A stretch of DNA of 64,000 nucleotides. Source: Herbiconiux daphne. GTDB lineage: Bacteria; Actinomycetota; Actinomycetes; Actinomycetales; Microbacteriaceae. Below the pieces are notes generated by a model that was not told where the DNA came from, ran no database searches, and saw nothing but the letters and a program-made list of their open reading frames with translations. The stretch spans positions 62,001-126,000 of the forward strand of contig NZ_JANLCJ010000004.1 in the NCBI RefSeq assembly GCF_024979295.1, given 5' to 3'. A program made the position numbers and the translations under genes. Positions 32,636 to 42,397 of the stretch are shown here, one piece after another; position 1 is the stretch's first letter; every line of letters begins with the position of its first letter.

Positions 32636-33670
32636 ATGCGCACGGGTGCCTTCAGGATCGGGTTCATCGCGACGCTGGGCGGGCTCGTCGCCTTCGCCCT
32701 CGGGTTCGCCTTCGTGCAGCTCTCGACCGTGGTGATCTGCATCATGGCGTCGTTGTTCATGGCGCTCGGCCTCGATCCGCTGGTGCGCTGGCTGACCCGC
32801 CGGCACATCCCCCGCGGGTGGTCGATCCTGATCGTCTTCGTGCTGGTGATCGCGTTCGCGGTGGCCGTGTTCTTCCTCGTCATCCCCGCGGTCATCGCGC
32901 AGACCACCGAGCTGGTCTCGAACCTGCCCGGGGCCGTCAAGGCCATCACGCAGGAGCAGTGGTTCACCGAGGTGTTCGGCACGTCGGTCGACACCCAGAA
33001 GCTCGTGCAAGACCTCGAGAACTTCCTCTCCGACCCCAACAACCTGGCGACGCTCGGCGGCGGCGTGCTGAAGATCGGGCTCGCGCTCATCAACGGCATC
33101 TCGGCCGGCATCCTGGTGCTCGTGCTGACGCTGTTCTTCCTCGGCTCGCTCGACGCCGTGAAGAACAGCTTCTACGTGCTCATCCCGATGTCGAAGCGCG
33201 CGGGCGTCGTGTCGATCAGCGACCAGATCGTGGTGTCGATCGGCAAGTACGTGAGCGGGCAGGTCATCCTGGCGGGCACGAACGGCGTGTTCGGGTTCAT
33301 CGCCATGGAGATCATCGGCGTTCCGTATGCCGGCGCCCTCGCCGTGGTGGCGTTCCTGCTGGCCCTCATCCCCCTGGTCGGCACCATCATCAGCGCCATC
33401 CTGGTCACGTTCATCGCCCTGACGGTGTCTCCGGTGACCGCGATCGCGATCGGCATCTACTTCCTCGTCTACATGCAGGTCGAGGCATACGTGTTCAGCC
33501 CGCGCATCATGAACAAGGCTGTTGATGTGCCCGGCATCCTGGTGGTGATCGGCGCTCTGGTGGGCGGCACACTGCTGGGCGTGCTCGGGGCGCTCATCGC
33601 GGTGCCGGTCGTGGCGTCGGTGCTCATCATCATCAAACAGGTCGTGGTGCCCCGGCAGGCCCTGTCGTGA
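32636..33670 (+). CDS. AI-2E (PerM/TqsA) family membrane protein
   Basis: A 344-residue polytopic protein with about seven hydrophobic segments. The conserved mid-section GKYVSGQVILAGTNGVFGFIAMEIIGVPYAGALAVVAFLLALIPLVGTIISA and C-terminal EAYVFSPRIMNKAVDVPGILVVIGALVGG match the AI-2E transporter family, whose members export or exchange small solutes; quorum-signal export is proven only for a few. AGGGGAG precedes the ATG. Its stop overlaps the start of the MarC gene by 4 bases (GTGA), so the two are co-translated. Confidence 0.9.
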   Translation: MRTGAFRIGFIATLGGLVAFALGFAFVQLSTVVICIMASLFMALGLDPLVRWLTRRHIPRGWSILIVFVLVIAFAVAVFFLVIPAVIAQTTELVSNLPGAVKAITQEQWFTEVFGTSVDTQKLVQDLENFLSDPNNLATLGGGVLKIGLALINGISAGILVLVLTLFFLGSLDAVKNSFYVLIPMSKRAGVVSISDQIVVSIGKYVSGQVILAGTNGVFGFIAMEIIGVPYAGALAVVAFLLALIPLVGTIISAILVTFIALTVSPVTAIAIGIYFLVYMQVEAYVFSPRIMNKAVDVPGILVVIGALVGGTLLGVLGALIAVPVVASVLIIIKQVVVPRQALS

Positions 33671-34287
33671 CCGACATCAGCGCTCCGACCCTGTTGACGA
33701 GCGCCATCGGGTTGCTCACGATCGCCAACCCGATCGGCAGCCTGCCGATCTTCCTCAATCTCACCAAGGACTTCGACCGCCCTCGGCAGCGCCGCATCGG
33801 GCTGCTCGTGGGCCTCGCGGTGTTCGCGGTGCTCACCGTGTCGCTGCTGGCCGGCAAGCTCATCCTCGAGGGCTTCGGCATCGACATGACGTCGTTCCGC
33901 ATCGCCGGCAACCTGCTCGTCGCGTCGATCGGCTGGGCGATGCTGACGGCCAAGGCCAACATCGTGACCGTGGCCGACTCGCAGTCGCCCGTGGTGGTGC
34001 CGCTCGCCATCCCGCTCATCGCGGGGCCGGGCGCGATCAGCCTCGTGATCACTTTCGCCGAGGACTACCCGACGCCGCTCGACCTGCTCTACGGCGTGGG
34101 CATGATCCTCGGGGTCGCGATCGTGATCGCGGTGGCCCTCTTCTTCGCACCGCAGGTCGCACGGGCGGTGAAGCCCACGGGAATGAGCATCGTGACGCGC
34201 ATCTTCGGTCTGCTGCTGCTGTCGATCGCGATCCAGTCCATCCTCGGCGCGCTCACCGACGCGTTCCCGGTTCTCACCAGTTCGTAG
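33667..34287 (+). CDS. MarC family integral membrane protein
   Basis: A 206-residue protein with six hydrophobic segments. [29 protein letters not shown] at residues 17-45 and [21 protein letters not shown] are the family's two hallmark stretches. The family name comes from an old link to multiple antibiotic resistance that has not held up; the function is unknown. It overlaps the AI-2E gene and is followed 25 bases later by the aminotransferase gene. Confidence 0.9.
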   Translation: MTDISAPTLLTSAIGLLTIANPIGSLPIFLNLTKDFDRPRQRRIGLLVGLAVFAVLTVSLLAGKLILEGFGIDMTSFRIAGNLLVASIGWAMLTAKANIVTVADSQSPVVVPLAIPLIAGPGAISLVITFAEDYPTPLDLLYGVGMILGVAIVIAVALFFAPQVARAVKPTGMSIVTRIFGLLLLSIAIQSILGALTDAFPVLTSS

Positions 34288-34298
34288 GCGTCGCTGGG

Positions 34299-34304
34299 TA
34301 GGCT
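34299..34304 (+). promoter_or_regulatory. -10 box TAGGCT, leaderless start of the aminotransferase gene
   Basis: TAGGCT ends 8 bases before the GTG at 34313, with no ribosome site in between, so transcription would begin at or next to the start codon. Confidence 0.5.
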
Positions 34305-34312
34305 GGTGTGCT

Positions 34313-35512
34313 GTGACTGAGCACCCACGCATCTCGCAACGAATCGCATCCATCGCCGAGTCGGCGACCCTCAAGGTCGACGCCAAGGCCAAGGCCCTGC
34401 AGGCCGCCGGCCGCCCGGTGATCAGCTACGCGGCAGGGGAGCCCGATTTCCCGACGCCTCCGCACATCGTCGACGCCGCGGCATCCGCGGTGCTCGACCC
34501 CAAGAACCACCGCTACACCCCCGCCGCCGGCCTGCCCGAGCTGCGGGAGGCGATCGCGGCGAAGACGCTGCGCGACAGCGGCATCGAGGTGTCGCCCGCG
34601 CAGGTGATCGTGACGAACGGCGGCAAGCAGGCGGTCTACGAGGCGTTCGCCACCCTGCTCGACCCGGGCGACGAGGTGCTCGTGCCCACGCCGTTCTGGA
34701 CCACCTATCCCGAGGCCATCCGGCTCGCCGGCGGAGTGCCGGTCGAGGTGTTCGCGGGCAGCGACCAGAACTACCTGGTGACCGTGGAGCAGCTCGAGGC
34801 CGCGCGCACGCCGCGCACGAAGGTGCTGCTGTTCGTGTCGCCGTCGAACCCGACGGGGGCCGTCTACTCCCCCGAGCAGACCGCGGCCATCGGCGAGTGG
34901 GCCGACGCGAACGGCCTGTGGGTGATCAGCGACGAGATCTACCAGAACCTGGTCTACGACGGCCTGACCGCGGTGTCGATCGTCGACGCCGTGCCCGCTC
35001 TGGCCGACCGCACCCTGCTGGTGAACGGCGTGGCGAAGACCTACGCGATGACCGGATGGCGGGTCGGCTGGATGGTCGGCCCCCTCGATGCGATCAAGGC
35101 CGCGTCGAACCTGCAGTCGCACCTGTCGTCGAACGTCGCCAACATCTCGCAGCGGGCCGCGATCGCGGCTCTCAACGGGCCGCAGGACACGGTCGAGGTG
35201 ATGCGGTCGACCTACGAGCGACGCCGTCGGGTGATCGTCGACGGGCTGAACGCGATTCCCGGTGTGCGCACCCCGCTGCCCGAGGGCGCCTTCTACGTCT
35301 ACCCCGATGTGACCGGGTTGCTCGGGCGCACCTGGGGCGGCGTGACGCCGACCACGTCGCTCGAGCTCGCCGACCTCATCCTCGACCAGGTCGAGGTGGC
35401 GACGGTTCCGGGCGAGGCGTTCGGGCCGAGCGGGTTCCTGCGGCTGTCGTACGCCCTCGGCGACGACGCGCTGGCCGAGGGTGTGGCGCGGCTGCAGAAG
35501 CTGTTCGGCTAG
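34313..35512 (+). CDS. Aspartate aminotransferase-type PLP enzyme
   Basis: A 399-residue class I aminotransferase. The PLP lysine is K242 in [26 protein letters not shown] and the C-terminal arginine region GFLRLSYAL are standard. Subgroup Ib AspC-like enzymes of this length transfer the amino group between aspartate and 2-oxoglutarate in the cytoplasm. In actinobacteria such a gene often neighbours tRNA-Trp-secE, so it is probably a backbone gene. The GTG start at 34313 lies 8 bases after a TAGGCT box. Confidence 0.92.
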   Translation: MTEHPRISQRIASIAESATLKVDAKAKALQAAGRPVISYAAGEPDFPTPPHIVDAAASAVLDPKNHRYTPAAGLPELREAIAAKTLRDSGIEVSPAQVIVTNGGKQAVYEAFATLLDPGDEVLVPTPFWTTYPEAIRLAGGVPVEVFAGSDQNYLVTVEQLEAARTPRTKVLLFVSPSNPTGAVYSPEQTAAIGEWADANGLWVISDEIYQNLVYDGLTAVSIVDAVPALADRTLLVNGVAKTYAMTGWRVGWMVGPLDAIKAASNLQSHLSSNVANISQRAAIAALNGPQDTVEVMRSTYERRRRVIVDGLNAIPGVRTPLPEGAFYVYPDVTGLLGRTWGGVTPTTSLELADLILDQVEVATVPGEAFGPSGFLRLSYALGDDALAEGVARLQKLFG

Positions 35513-35537
35513 ACGACCCGCCCGGCGGCACGCCCGC

Positions 35538-36554
35538 TCAGTCGAACGTCACGACGACCTTCTCGGCGGCACCGGGGGTCGCGGCGAGCTCGAACGCCTC
35601 CTCCACCCGGTCGAACGGGATGCGGTCGCTGATGATGAGCGCGTATTTCTGCCAGTTCTCGATGATGTCGTCGGTGACCTCGAAGATCTCGGTCGGGTAG
35701 CCCATCGAGAGCGAGATCGTGAGCTCGGTGGTGAGCAGCGCTCCCAGGTCGAGCTCGACGGGCTTCTTGTGCACGGCGACCACGGTGAGCTTCGCGCCGT
35801 GGCCCGCGGCCTCGACGACGGTCTGGAACACGGCCGGCGCGCCCGCCGCGTCGATGTAGCCGTCGGTCGCCGCCTTGAGGCCCCGCACGCCGAGCGCCGT
35901 CGACCGGCCGTGCAACTCGACGAGTCGTTCGACGACGTTCTCCTCGGCCGAGTTGATGACGGCGTCGGCGCCGATGGCGAGGGCCTTCTCGAGCCGGTTC
36001 GGCACGATGTCGATCACGACCACGTGGGCGACGCCGCGGCGCTTGAGGCTCAGGAGCGCGCCGAGGCCGATCGGCCCCGCGCCGAACACGGCGACCTTGT
36101 CGTGCGGTGAGGGGTCGAGGCGGTTGACGGCGTGCCGCGCGACGGCCATGGGCTCGTTGAGCGCCACCACCTCCCAGGGGATGCCGGAGGGCACGACCCG
36201 CAGCTGCACCCCGGCCGCGGCATCCTTCACCACGACGTAGTCGCTGAAACCGCCCTGCGCCCCGCCACTGCCGAGCAGGCCGTCGGTGAAGCGCATGGTG
36301 TCCATCACCACGTGGTCGCCGACGGCGAAGCCCGTCACCTCGGCGCCGACGGCGACGATCTCGCCAACCGGCTCGTGGCCGAGCGGCGTGGCGCCCTGGC
36401 GGGGAGGGATGCCGCCGTAGGTCGTGTACATGTGGTCGCTGCCGCAGATGCCGCAGGCCTTCATCTTCACGAGCACGTCGCGCGGGCCCGCGCTGGGCTG
36501 CTCGACCTCGAGCACTGAGATCTCACCGGGGCCGGTGACCATGACCGTCTTCAT
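35538..36554 (-). CDS. Zinc-type alcohol/polyol dehydrogenase (MDR)
   Basis: A 338-residue medium-chain dehydrogenase with the catalytic zinc ligands C37 (CGICGSDH), H60-E61 (GHEP) and E134 (NEP), and the NAD(P) motif GAGPIG at 158-163. The lobe that usually carries four cysteines for a structural zinc is absent: residues 84-105 read MDTMRFTDGLLGSGGAQGGFSD. It probably oxidises a sugar alcohol or secondary alcohol. It is divergent from a LacI regulator, with a perfect operator-like dyad just before its start, so it is likely induced by its own substrate. No sugar kinase or transporter adjoins it. Confidence 0.9.
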   Translation of the reverse strand: MKTVMVTGPGEISVLEVEQPSAGPRDVLVKMKACGICGSDHMYTTYGGIPPRQGATPLGHEPVGEIVAVGAEVTGFAVGDHVVMDTMRFTDGLLGSGGAQGGFSDYVVVKDAAAGVQLRVVPSGIPWEVVALNEPMAVARHAVNRLDPSPHDKVAVFGAGPIGLGALLSLKRRGVAHVVVIDIVPNRLEKALAIGADAVINSAEENVVERLVELHGRSTALGVRGLKAATDGYIDAAGAPAVFQTVVEAAGHGAKLTVVAVHKKPVELDLGALLTTELTISLSMGYPTEIFEVTDDIIENWQKYALIISDRIPFDRVEEAFELAATPGAAEKVVVTFD

Positions 36555-36572
36555 CGGAACTCCTTCGTCGAA

Positions 36573-36592
36573 TCACTAAATGGATTTAGTGA
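36573..36592. promoter_or_regulatory. Perfect operator dyad TCACTAAAT-GG-ATTTAGTGA
   Basis: Nine-base arms around GG, a fully symmetric 20-base site, in the 86-base gap between the dehydrogenase and LacI genes and 18 bases upstream of the dehydrogenase ATG. It is AT-rich against its surroundings and carries TTTAGT on the top strand. It is the evident binding site of the adjacent LacI protein. Confidence 0.8.
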
Positions 36593-36640
36593 CGAATATA
36601 CTCGAGAGCACCTGAGAGCACAGGGTGAAGGAGGGGTGCG

Positions 36641-37633
36641 GTGGCCGAACGGCGGGCGACCCTCAAAGACGTGGCGGCGGCGAGCGGCGTGTCGCCCTCG
36701 ACGGCGAGCTTCGTGCTCAACCGTGCACCCGGGCAGACCATCCCGCTCGTCACCCAGGAACGGGTGCGGGAGGCGGCCGAGCGGCTCGGCTATGTGCCGC
36801 ATCCGCTCGCCCGGGGGCTGCGGGAGGGGTCGTCGCGCGTCGTGCTGCTCACCACCGCCGGCATCCCCGACGGACGCACCAGCTCGAGCTTCGTGGCCGG
36901 GATGGACGCCGAGCTGGCCGCGGCCGATCACAGCCTGGTGGTCTCGCGCGCACCGCGCGACGGAGCGGCGGTGGCGCGGCTGATCGAGGCGGTGAGCCCG
37001 CGGAGCGTGATCGACTTGGCCGAGCTGATCGACCGCGAGGATCGCGTGGGTGGTGCGGTGGGCGGTGCGGGTGCCGGGCGAGCGGATGCGGGGCGAGCGG
37101 ATGCGGCGCCGGGCACCGACCCCGCTCACGGGCTCGCGTCGCACTCGCTCACCCAGCTGCGGCACCTCGCCGACCGTGGCCACACGAACGTCGCGCTCGC
37201 CTTTCCGGCGGAGAGTTCGCTGTCGACGTTCTCGGGCGCCCGGCAACGGCACCTGCTGGCGGCCGCGGGTCAGCTCGGTCTGACGGTCGAGAGCGTGCTT
37301 CAGATCGGCGCCGGCCGCGAAGGAGCCGTCGAGGCGCTGTCGGCCGGTTGGGACGGCCGGGACTCTCCCCCAACGGCGGTCGCCGCATTCGACGACCGCA
37401 CGGCGCTGCAGGTGCTCGCCGGGTTCGCGACGCTCGGCGTGCGGGTTCCCGACGACGTCGCCGTGATCGGCTTCGACGAGTCGGACTACGGGGCTCTGTG
37501 GACCCCCGCTCTCACGACGGTCGCCATCGATGCCCGGTCGTATGGCGCGCGCACCGCGCGGATCGCCCTGGGGCTCGAGGTGCAGGACTGGGCGGCGAGC
37601 CCGTCGGTCGTGGTGCAGCGCGAGACGACCTGA
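36641..37633 (+). CDS. LacI family repressor of the adjacent dehydrogenase
   Basis: A 330-residue regulator with the helix-turn-helix TLKDVAAASGVSPSTASFVLN and hinge LARGLREGSS, and an effector domain ending DDVAVIGFDESDYGALWTPALTTV. Compared with other members it has lost part of the first effector lobe: residues 138-165 are a low-complexity Gly/Ala/Asp run (GRADAGRADA) made by a 15-base tandem repeat at 37076-37105. GAAGGAGG precedes the GTG. It probably represses the divergent dehydrogenase and itself through the dyad at 36573-36592. Confidence 0.88.
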   Translation: MAERRATLKDVAAASGVSPSTASFVLNRAPGQTIPLVTQERVREAAERLGYVPHPLARGLREGSSRVVLLTTAGIPDGRTSSSFVAGMDAELAAADHSLVVSRAPRDGAAVARLIEAVSPRSVIDLAELIDREDRVGGAVGGAGAGRADAGRADAAPGTDPAHGLASHSLTQLRHLADRGHTNVALAFPAESSLSTFSGARQRHLLAAAGQLGLTVESVLQIGAGREGAVEALSAGWDGRDSPPTAVAAFDDRTALQVLAGFATLGVRVPDDVAVIGFDESDYGALWTPALTTVAIDARSYGARTARIALGLEVQDWAASPSVVVQRETT

Positions 37634-37738
37634 CCCGCAGCCCATGGTCGACGTGACCTCCGCATCCACCGACCGGGGGATGCCGCAATCCGCCCACCGG
37701 CTCTGGTGCTCGCGGGGCGCGGTGACGAGCATGGAGAC

Positions 37739-38599
37739 ATGACGACATCCGCACCCGCCATTCGCGTGACCGACCTGCGCAAGACGTATGGCGCCTTCGC
37801 CGCGGTCGACGGCATCAGCTTCGAGATCGAGCCGGGCGAGACTTTCGCGCTGCTCGGCCCGAACGGTGCCGGCAAGAGCACGACGGTCGAGATTCTCGAG
37901 GGCTACCGCGAACGCAGCGGCGGAGACGTCAGCGTGCTCGGCAGCGACCCGCGCCACGCCACCCTCGAGTGGAAGGCACGCATCGGCATCGTGCTGCAGC
38001 AGACCGGCGAGAGCGGCAACGTGACGGTGCGCGAGCAGTTGACCCACTTCGCGAGCCTCTATCCCCGGCCGCGCGACGTCGACGAGGTGCTCGCCGCGGT
38101 GGGCCTCGAGCAGAAGGCGAAGACGCGCATCAAGTCGCTCTCGGGCGGTCAGCGGCGTCGCGTCGATGTGGCACTCGGTGTGATCGGGCGGCCCGAGCTG
38201 CTGTTTCTCGACGAGCCGACCACCGGGTTCGACCCCGAGGCGCGGCGGCAGTTCTGGGAGCTGATCCGCTCGCTCTCCCGCGAGGGTACGACCATCGTGC
38301 TCACCACCCACTACCTCGACGAAGCGGCGCAGCTGAGCGACCGCGCCGCCGTGATCGCCGCCGGGCGCCTGATCGACATCGGCCCGGTCGACGAGCTCGG
38401 ATCGACAGAGGCCCGGGTGCCGATCGTGCGCTGGCGCGATGGGCAGGGAGGCCACGAACGGCGCACCGCCGAGCCCGCCCGGTTGGTCGCCGAGCTCGCG
38501 GCCGCGCTGGGCGAGCCGGTCGACCTCGAGGTCATCCGCCCCTCGCTCGAAGACGTCTACCTCGAACTCGTGGCCTCGGTCGAGGAGGTGGCGGCATGA
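37739..38599 (+). CDS. ABC transporter ATP-binding protein
   Basis: A 286-residue ATPase of the ABC-2 exporter type: Walker A GPNGAGKST, signature LSGGQRRRVD, Walker B LLFLDEPTTGFD and the C-terminal extension (RPSLEDVYLELV) common to DrrA/NatA-like proteins. The ATG at 37739 is chosen; an earlier ATG lacks family sequence. It overlaps the permease start by 4 bases. With the permease and a following two-component system it makes a four-gene plus-strand unit, like lantibiotic or membrane-stress ABC modules, in which the kinase senses the exporter or its substrate. Confidence 0.92.
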   Translation: MTTSAPAIRVTDLRKTYGAFAAVDGISFEIEPGETFALLGPNGAGKSTTVEILEGYRERSGGDVSVLGSDPRHATLEWKARIGIVLQQTGESGNVTVREQLTHFASLYPRPRDVDEVLAAVGLEQKAKTRIKSLSGGQRRRVDVALGVIGRPELLFLDEPTTGFDPEARRQFWELIRSLSREGTTIVLTTHYLDEAAQLSDRAAVIAAGRLIDIGPVDELGSTEARVPIVRWRDGQGGHERRTAEPARLVAELAAALGEPVDLEVIRPSLEDVYLELVASVEEVAA

Positions 38600-39498
38600 C
38601 CGCCCAGACCATCCCGAACGCCCCCGGCGCCACGGGCGGCGGTGGCACCAGCGGCACCGCGACCGCACCCATGCGTTTCGGACCGCTGCGCGCCGTGCGA
38701 CTCGGCCTCGGGCGCATCGCCTACGAGACCCGCATCTACTTTCGCGCCGGCGACACCGTGTTCTTCACCTTCCTCTTTCCGATCGTGCTGCTCGGCATCT
38801 TCTCGGTGGCGTTCGACGGGCTCGGAAACGTCGGCACGAATCCCGACGGCTCCGGCGGCATCTCACAGGCCACCTACTACCTGCCGGGCATGATCGCGGC
38901 CGGCATCCTGCTGAGCGGTGTGCAGAACCTCGGCGTCGACATCGCCGTCGAACGCGGCGACGGAACCCTCAAGCGCCTGGCCGGCACTCCCCTGCCCGTG
39001 CTGTCGTATTTCATCGGCAAGATGGGCCAGGTGCTCGTGACCTCGCTGGCCCAGGTCATCCTGCTCGTGCTGCTCTCCCGGTTCGCGTTCGGGGTGGAGT
39101 TGCCCACCGAACCCGAGAAGTGGCTGACGTTCGCCTGGGTCTACCTGCTCGGCATCTTCACCGCCGCGGTGCTCGGCATCGCAATCTCGCGACTGCCGCG
39201 CTCGGGCAAGAGCGCGTCGGCGGTCATCATCCCTCCGCTGCTGGTGCTGCAGTTCATCTCGGGCGTCTACCTCAGCTTCTCGCTGCTGCCGGAATGGCTG
39301 CAGAACATCGCGAGCGTCTTTCCGCTCAAGTGGATCGCCCAGGGCATGCGAGCGGCGCTGCTGCCCGACTCGTTCGCCACGGCCGAGGCCGGCGGCAGCT
39401 GGAACCTGGCGGGCGTCGCCATCGCGCTGGGCATCTGGCTCGTGGCCGGTCTGGTGATCTGCCGGGTGACGTTCCGTTGGATCCGCAAGGACAGCTGA
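38596..39498 (+). CDS. ABC-2 type transporter permease
   Basis: A 300-residue permease with six hydrophobic segments after a Gly/Thr-rich tail (residues 1-25). VFFTFLFPIVLLGIFSVAF, the YYLPGMIAAGILLSGVQNLGVDIAVERGDGTLKRLAGTPLP block and the FPLKWIAQGMRAALLP segment identify the ABC-2 fold. The ATG overlaps the ATPase stop (ATGA). It forms the membrane part of the exporter. The substrate is unknown; the neighbouring kinase suggests the pair responds to a membrane-active compound. Confidence 0.92.
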   Translation: MTAQTIPNAPGATGGGGTSGTATAPMRFGPLRAVRLGLGRIAYETRIYFRAGDTVFFTFLFPIVLLGIFSVAFDGLGNVGTNPDGSGGISQATYYLPGMIAAGILLSGVQNLGVDIAVERGDGTLKRLAGTPLPVLSYFIGKMGQVLVTSLAQVILLVLLSRFAFGVELPTEPEKWLTFAWVYLLGIFTAAVLGIAISRLPRSGKSASAVIIPPLLVLQFISGVYLSFSLLPEWLQNIASVFPLKWIAQGMRAALLPDSFATAEAGGSWNLAGVAIALGIWLVAGLVICRVTFRWIRKDS

Positions 39499-39561
39499 GG
39501 AACGACGGATGAATCGGGCCGGTGCGACGGGCGCGACGACCGCCTCGGGCACCGCCGTGAA

Positions 39562-39567
39562 TAGGGT
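39562..39567 (+). promoter_or_regulatory. -10 box TAGGGT, leaderless start of the kinase gene
   Basis: TAGGGT ends 6 bases before the ATG at 39574 and no ribosome site is present; this gives the kinase-regulator pair its own promoter besides read-through from the ABC genes. Confidence 0.55.
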
Positions 39568-39573
39568 GGGGCC

Positions 39574-40926
39574 ATGACGGGAAATCGCTGGTGGCACGTG
39601 GCCGTCGCGGTCACGCTCGTGGTGGTGGCGGTGCTGGTCGTGCTGAACCCCGCCGAGCCCGCCTGGACGACCCCGGCCGCGATCGGCGTGCTCGCCGCCT
39701 TCGGCGCGTTCTACTTCACCGTCGGCCGCCGGGGCTTGTGCGAGTCGCCCTGGGCGACGCCCCTGCAGGTGGCGGTGATCGCCACCGCCGTGGTCGGGTG
39801 CGCGCTCTCGCCCAACGTGGCCACGATCCAGTGCATCGCCTTTCCGCTCATCTGGACGCTGTCGGCCGGGCCCGGCATGCGCCGCGCGATCGTGGCGTCG
39901 ACGATCATGGCGGTGGGCGTGGCCCTCGCTCTGGCGGTCAGCTTCGGCTGGGGCATCGAGGCGCTCGCGCAGGCCTCGGTGATCGAGTTCGTGTCGCTGG
40001 CCCTCGGCATCGGCATCGGGGTGTGGTTCACGACCGAGCTGCGCAAGGGCGGCGAGAACACGCGGCTGCTCGCCGAACTCACCGCCGCGCAGGGCCAGCT
40101 GGCCGCACTGCATCGCGAGGCCGGAGCCACCGCCGAACGCGAACGGCTCGCGCGGGAACTGCACGACACGATCGCCCAGAACCTCACGAGCCTCGTGATG
40201 CTCGCCCAGCGCGGCCAGAACCGCGTCGGCGACGACGCCGGCGTGCGCGACGATCTCGAGCTCATCGAGCAGGTGGCCCGCGATGCGCTGAACGAAGCCC
40301 GCGCGCTCGTGGCCGCGACCGCGCCCGTGGGGGTCGAGGGCGGGCTCGCGGCCGCCCTGCGCCGCCTGGTGGCGACCTTCGAGCGCGAGACCCGCATCGA
40401 CATCACGACCGAGCTCGACGACGTCGGTGGTCTGCCGCGCGATCACGAGGTGGTGCTGCTGCGCTGCGCACAGGAGGCCCTGGCGAACGTGCGCAAGCAC
40501 GCGGGAGCCCGCCACGTGCGGCTGACCCTCGCGCGGGTCGCGCGGTTCTCGGGGGGCGAGGCGGATGCCGCGGACGCACGGACTGGTGACGAAGGTGCCC
40601 CGGGCACGGCGGGTGGCATCCGGCTGACGGTGAGCGACGACGGCGTCGGCATCGCCGCGCCGATTCCGACGGACAGCGGCTTCGGGCTCGACGGCATGCA
40701 CGCGCGACTCGCCCTGGTAGGGGGCTCGTTGCGGGTGGCTCGGGGCGCCGGCGGAGGCACCGACCTGGTCGCGACCGTGCCGTCGCCCCGCGACGATCAG
40801 CCCGACGCACCGCTCGACGGCCAGGCCGTCGGCGGCGTGAGCGCGGCACGACCGGCGCCCGCACCGCGCTCGGCGACCGTGGGCCCGGCCGGCGGCGGCG
40901 GGAGCGGGCGGGGGTCTCGAGCGTGA
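39574..40926 (+). CDS. Sensor histidine kinase, NarL-type (HisKA_3)
   Basis: A 450-residue kinase with five or six hydrophobic segments (about residues 8-155) and almost no extracytoplasmic domain, so it probably senses within the membrane like DesK. The phosphorylated histidine is H197 in [20 protein letters not shown]. The ATPase boxes are [20 protein letters not shown] and [11 protein letters not shown]. After the kinase core come about 55 residues of Pro/Ala/Gly-rich sequence with no fold. Its stop overlaps the response regulator start by 4 bases. Confidence 0.92.
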   Translation: MTGNRWWHVAVAVTLVVVAVLVVLNPAEPAWTTPAAIGVLAAFGAFYFTVGRRGLCESPWATPLQVAVIATAVVGCALSPNVATIQCIAFPLIWTLSAGPGMRRAIVASTIMAVGVALALAVSFGWGIEALAQASVIEFVSLALGIGIGVWFTTELRKGGENTRLLAELTAAQGQLAALHREAGATAERERLARELHDTIAQNLTSLVMLAQRGQNRVGDDAGVRDDLELIEQVARDALNEARALVAATAPVGVEGGLAAALRRLVATFERETRIDITTELDDVGGLPRDHEVVLLRCAQEALANVRKHAGARHVRLTLARVARFSGGEADAADARTGDEGAPGTAGGIRLTVSDDGVGIAAPIPTDSGFGLDGMHARLALVGGSLRVARGAGGGTDLVATVPSPRDDQPDAPLDGQAVGGVSAARPAPAPRSATVGPAGGGGSGRGSRA

Positions 40927-41600
40927 GCGCGGGCGATGCGGGCGCCGCAGCATCCGGAGGTCGTGCGGGAACGACGATCCGTGTGCTGGTCGCCGACGAT
41001 CACCCGATCGTGCGCAGCGGCATCGTCGCGCTGCTCGGCATGGCCCCGGGAATCGAGGTGGTCGGCGAGGCGGCCGACGGAGCCGCCGCCGTGCAGCTCG
41101 CGCGCGACCTCACGCCCGACGTGGTGCTGATGGACCTGCGCATGCCGGTGCTGAGCGGGTCGGCGGCCACGGCGGCCATCCTCGCTGACGAGCCGCGCAT
41201 CCGGGTGCTCGTGCTGACGACCTATGAGACCGACGACGCCATTCTTGAGGCGATCGAGGCCGGCGCCGGCGGCTACCTGCTGAAGGCCGCGCCACAGGAC
41301 GAGATCATCGCGGGCGTGCGATCGGTCGCGGCCGGTCAGACCGTGCTGGCGCCCTCGATCGCCACGAAGCTGGTCGACCGGATGCGCGGCGGCGGGCCCG
41401 CGGCGATTCCGGCCCTGAGCGGGCGGGAGCTCGAGGTGCTGCGGCTCGTGGCGGCCGGGCGCAGCAATCCCGAGATCGCGCGGGCCCTGTTCATCGGCGA
41501 GGCGACCGTGAAGACCCACCTGCAGCACGTCTTCGAGAAACTCGGCGTCTCCGACCGCACTCGCGCGGTCACCCGCGCCATGGAGCTCAGGCTGATCTGA
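40923..41600 (+). CDS. LuxR/NarL family response regulator
   Basis: A 225-residue regulator. The receiver has D71 as phosphoacceptor ([14 protein letters not shown]), [14 protein letters not shown] and LKAAPQDEI; the C-terminal LuxR helix-turn-helix is [45 protein letters not shown]. The GTG at 40923 overlaps the kinase gene. It presumably activates the adjacent ABC exporter. The gene converges on the DrrB-like permease with an 8-base gap. Confidence 0.94.
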   Translation: MSAGDAGAAASGGRAGTTIRVLVADDHPIVRSGIVALLGMAPGIEVVGEAADGAAAVQLARDLTPDVVLMDLRMPVLSGSAATAAILADEPRIRVLVLTTYETDDAILEAIEAGAGGYLLKAAPQDEIIAGVRSVAAGQTVLAPSIATKLVDRMRGGGPAAIPALSGRELEVLRLVAAGRSNPEIARALFIGEATVKTHLQHVFEKLGVSDRTRAVTRAMELRLI

Positions 41601-41608
41601 GCCCGGGG

Positions 41609-42394
41609 CTACGCGTTCTCTTTGCGGAACGTGCGAGTGCCGACGTAGAGACCGGCTGCGAAGAGCACGATCGTCCAGATCACACCCCACATGGTCGTGA
41701 TGGTGAAGAAGTCGCCCGTGAACAGCTCGCGGATGGCGTTGACGATGTATTTGGTGGGCATGAAGTCGCTCACGACCTGCAGCCACTGCGGTCCGATGGT
41801 CATCGGCAGCAGGATGCCCGACAGCAGCAGCACCGGCAGGGCGATGCTGTTGAGCACCGGCGCCATTACGTCTTCACTCTTCGTGGTGAGCGCGAGGGCG
41901 TTGGATGCCGCGGCGCACGCCGCCCCGAGCAGCACCGTGAGGATGAGCCCGAACACCATGCCGATCACCGACCCGGTGAGGCCGAACAGGAAGGCGAGCC
42001 CGATCAGCACGATGCCCTGCACGAACAGCTGCAGCACGTCGCGCAGGATGCGCCCGAGCAGCAGTGCTGTGCGGCTCGCCGGCGTCACGCGCTCGGCCTC
42101 GATCACGCCCGCACGCCACTCGGCGATGAGCCCGAACCCGGCGAACAGCGCACCGAACAGCCCGAGCTGCACGAGCAGGCCGGGCACGAAGAGCGTGTAG
42201 GCGTTCTGCGCGCCGAGCTGGCCGGCGAGCGGCTCGAGAAGTGGCCCGAACAGCACCAGGTAGAGGATGGGCTGCACGAGCCCGATGATGACCCACGCGG
42301 GGTTGCGCAGGGCCATGCGCAACTGCCGCCGGAAGACGATGTAGGTCTCGCGCCAGAAGGAACCGCGCGTGGCGCGTGATGGAACGACAGCCAT
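41609..42394 (-). CDS. ABC-2 permease, DrrB-like
   Basis: A 261-residue permease with six hydrophobic segments. LFVPGLLVQLGLFGALFAGFGLIAEWRAGVIEAERVTPASRTALLLGRILRD is the family's conserved loop and helix, matching daunorubicin-resistance type DrrB proteins. It starts 3 bases after the stop of the ATPase gene, giving a two-gene efflux operon on the minus strand, divergent from a PadR regulator. It probably exports a toxic or endogenous amphiphile. Confidence 0.92.
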   Translation of the reverse strand: MAVVPSRATRGSFWRETYIVFRRQLRMALRNPAWVIIGLVQPILYLVLFGPLLEPLAGQLGAQNAYTLFVPGLLVQLGLFGALFAGFGLIAEWRAGVIEAERVTPASRTALLLGRILRDVLQLFVQGIVLIGLAFLFGLTGSVIGMVFGLILTVLLGAACAAASNALALTTKSEDVMAPVLNSIALPVLLLSGILLPMTIGPQWLQVVSDFMPTKYIVNAIRELFTGDFFTITTMWGVIWTIVLFAAGLYVGTRTFRKENA

Positions 42395-42397
42395 GAT

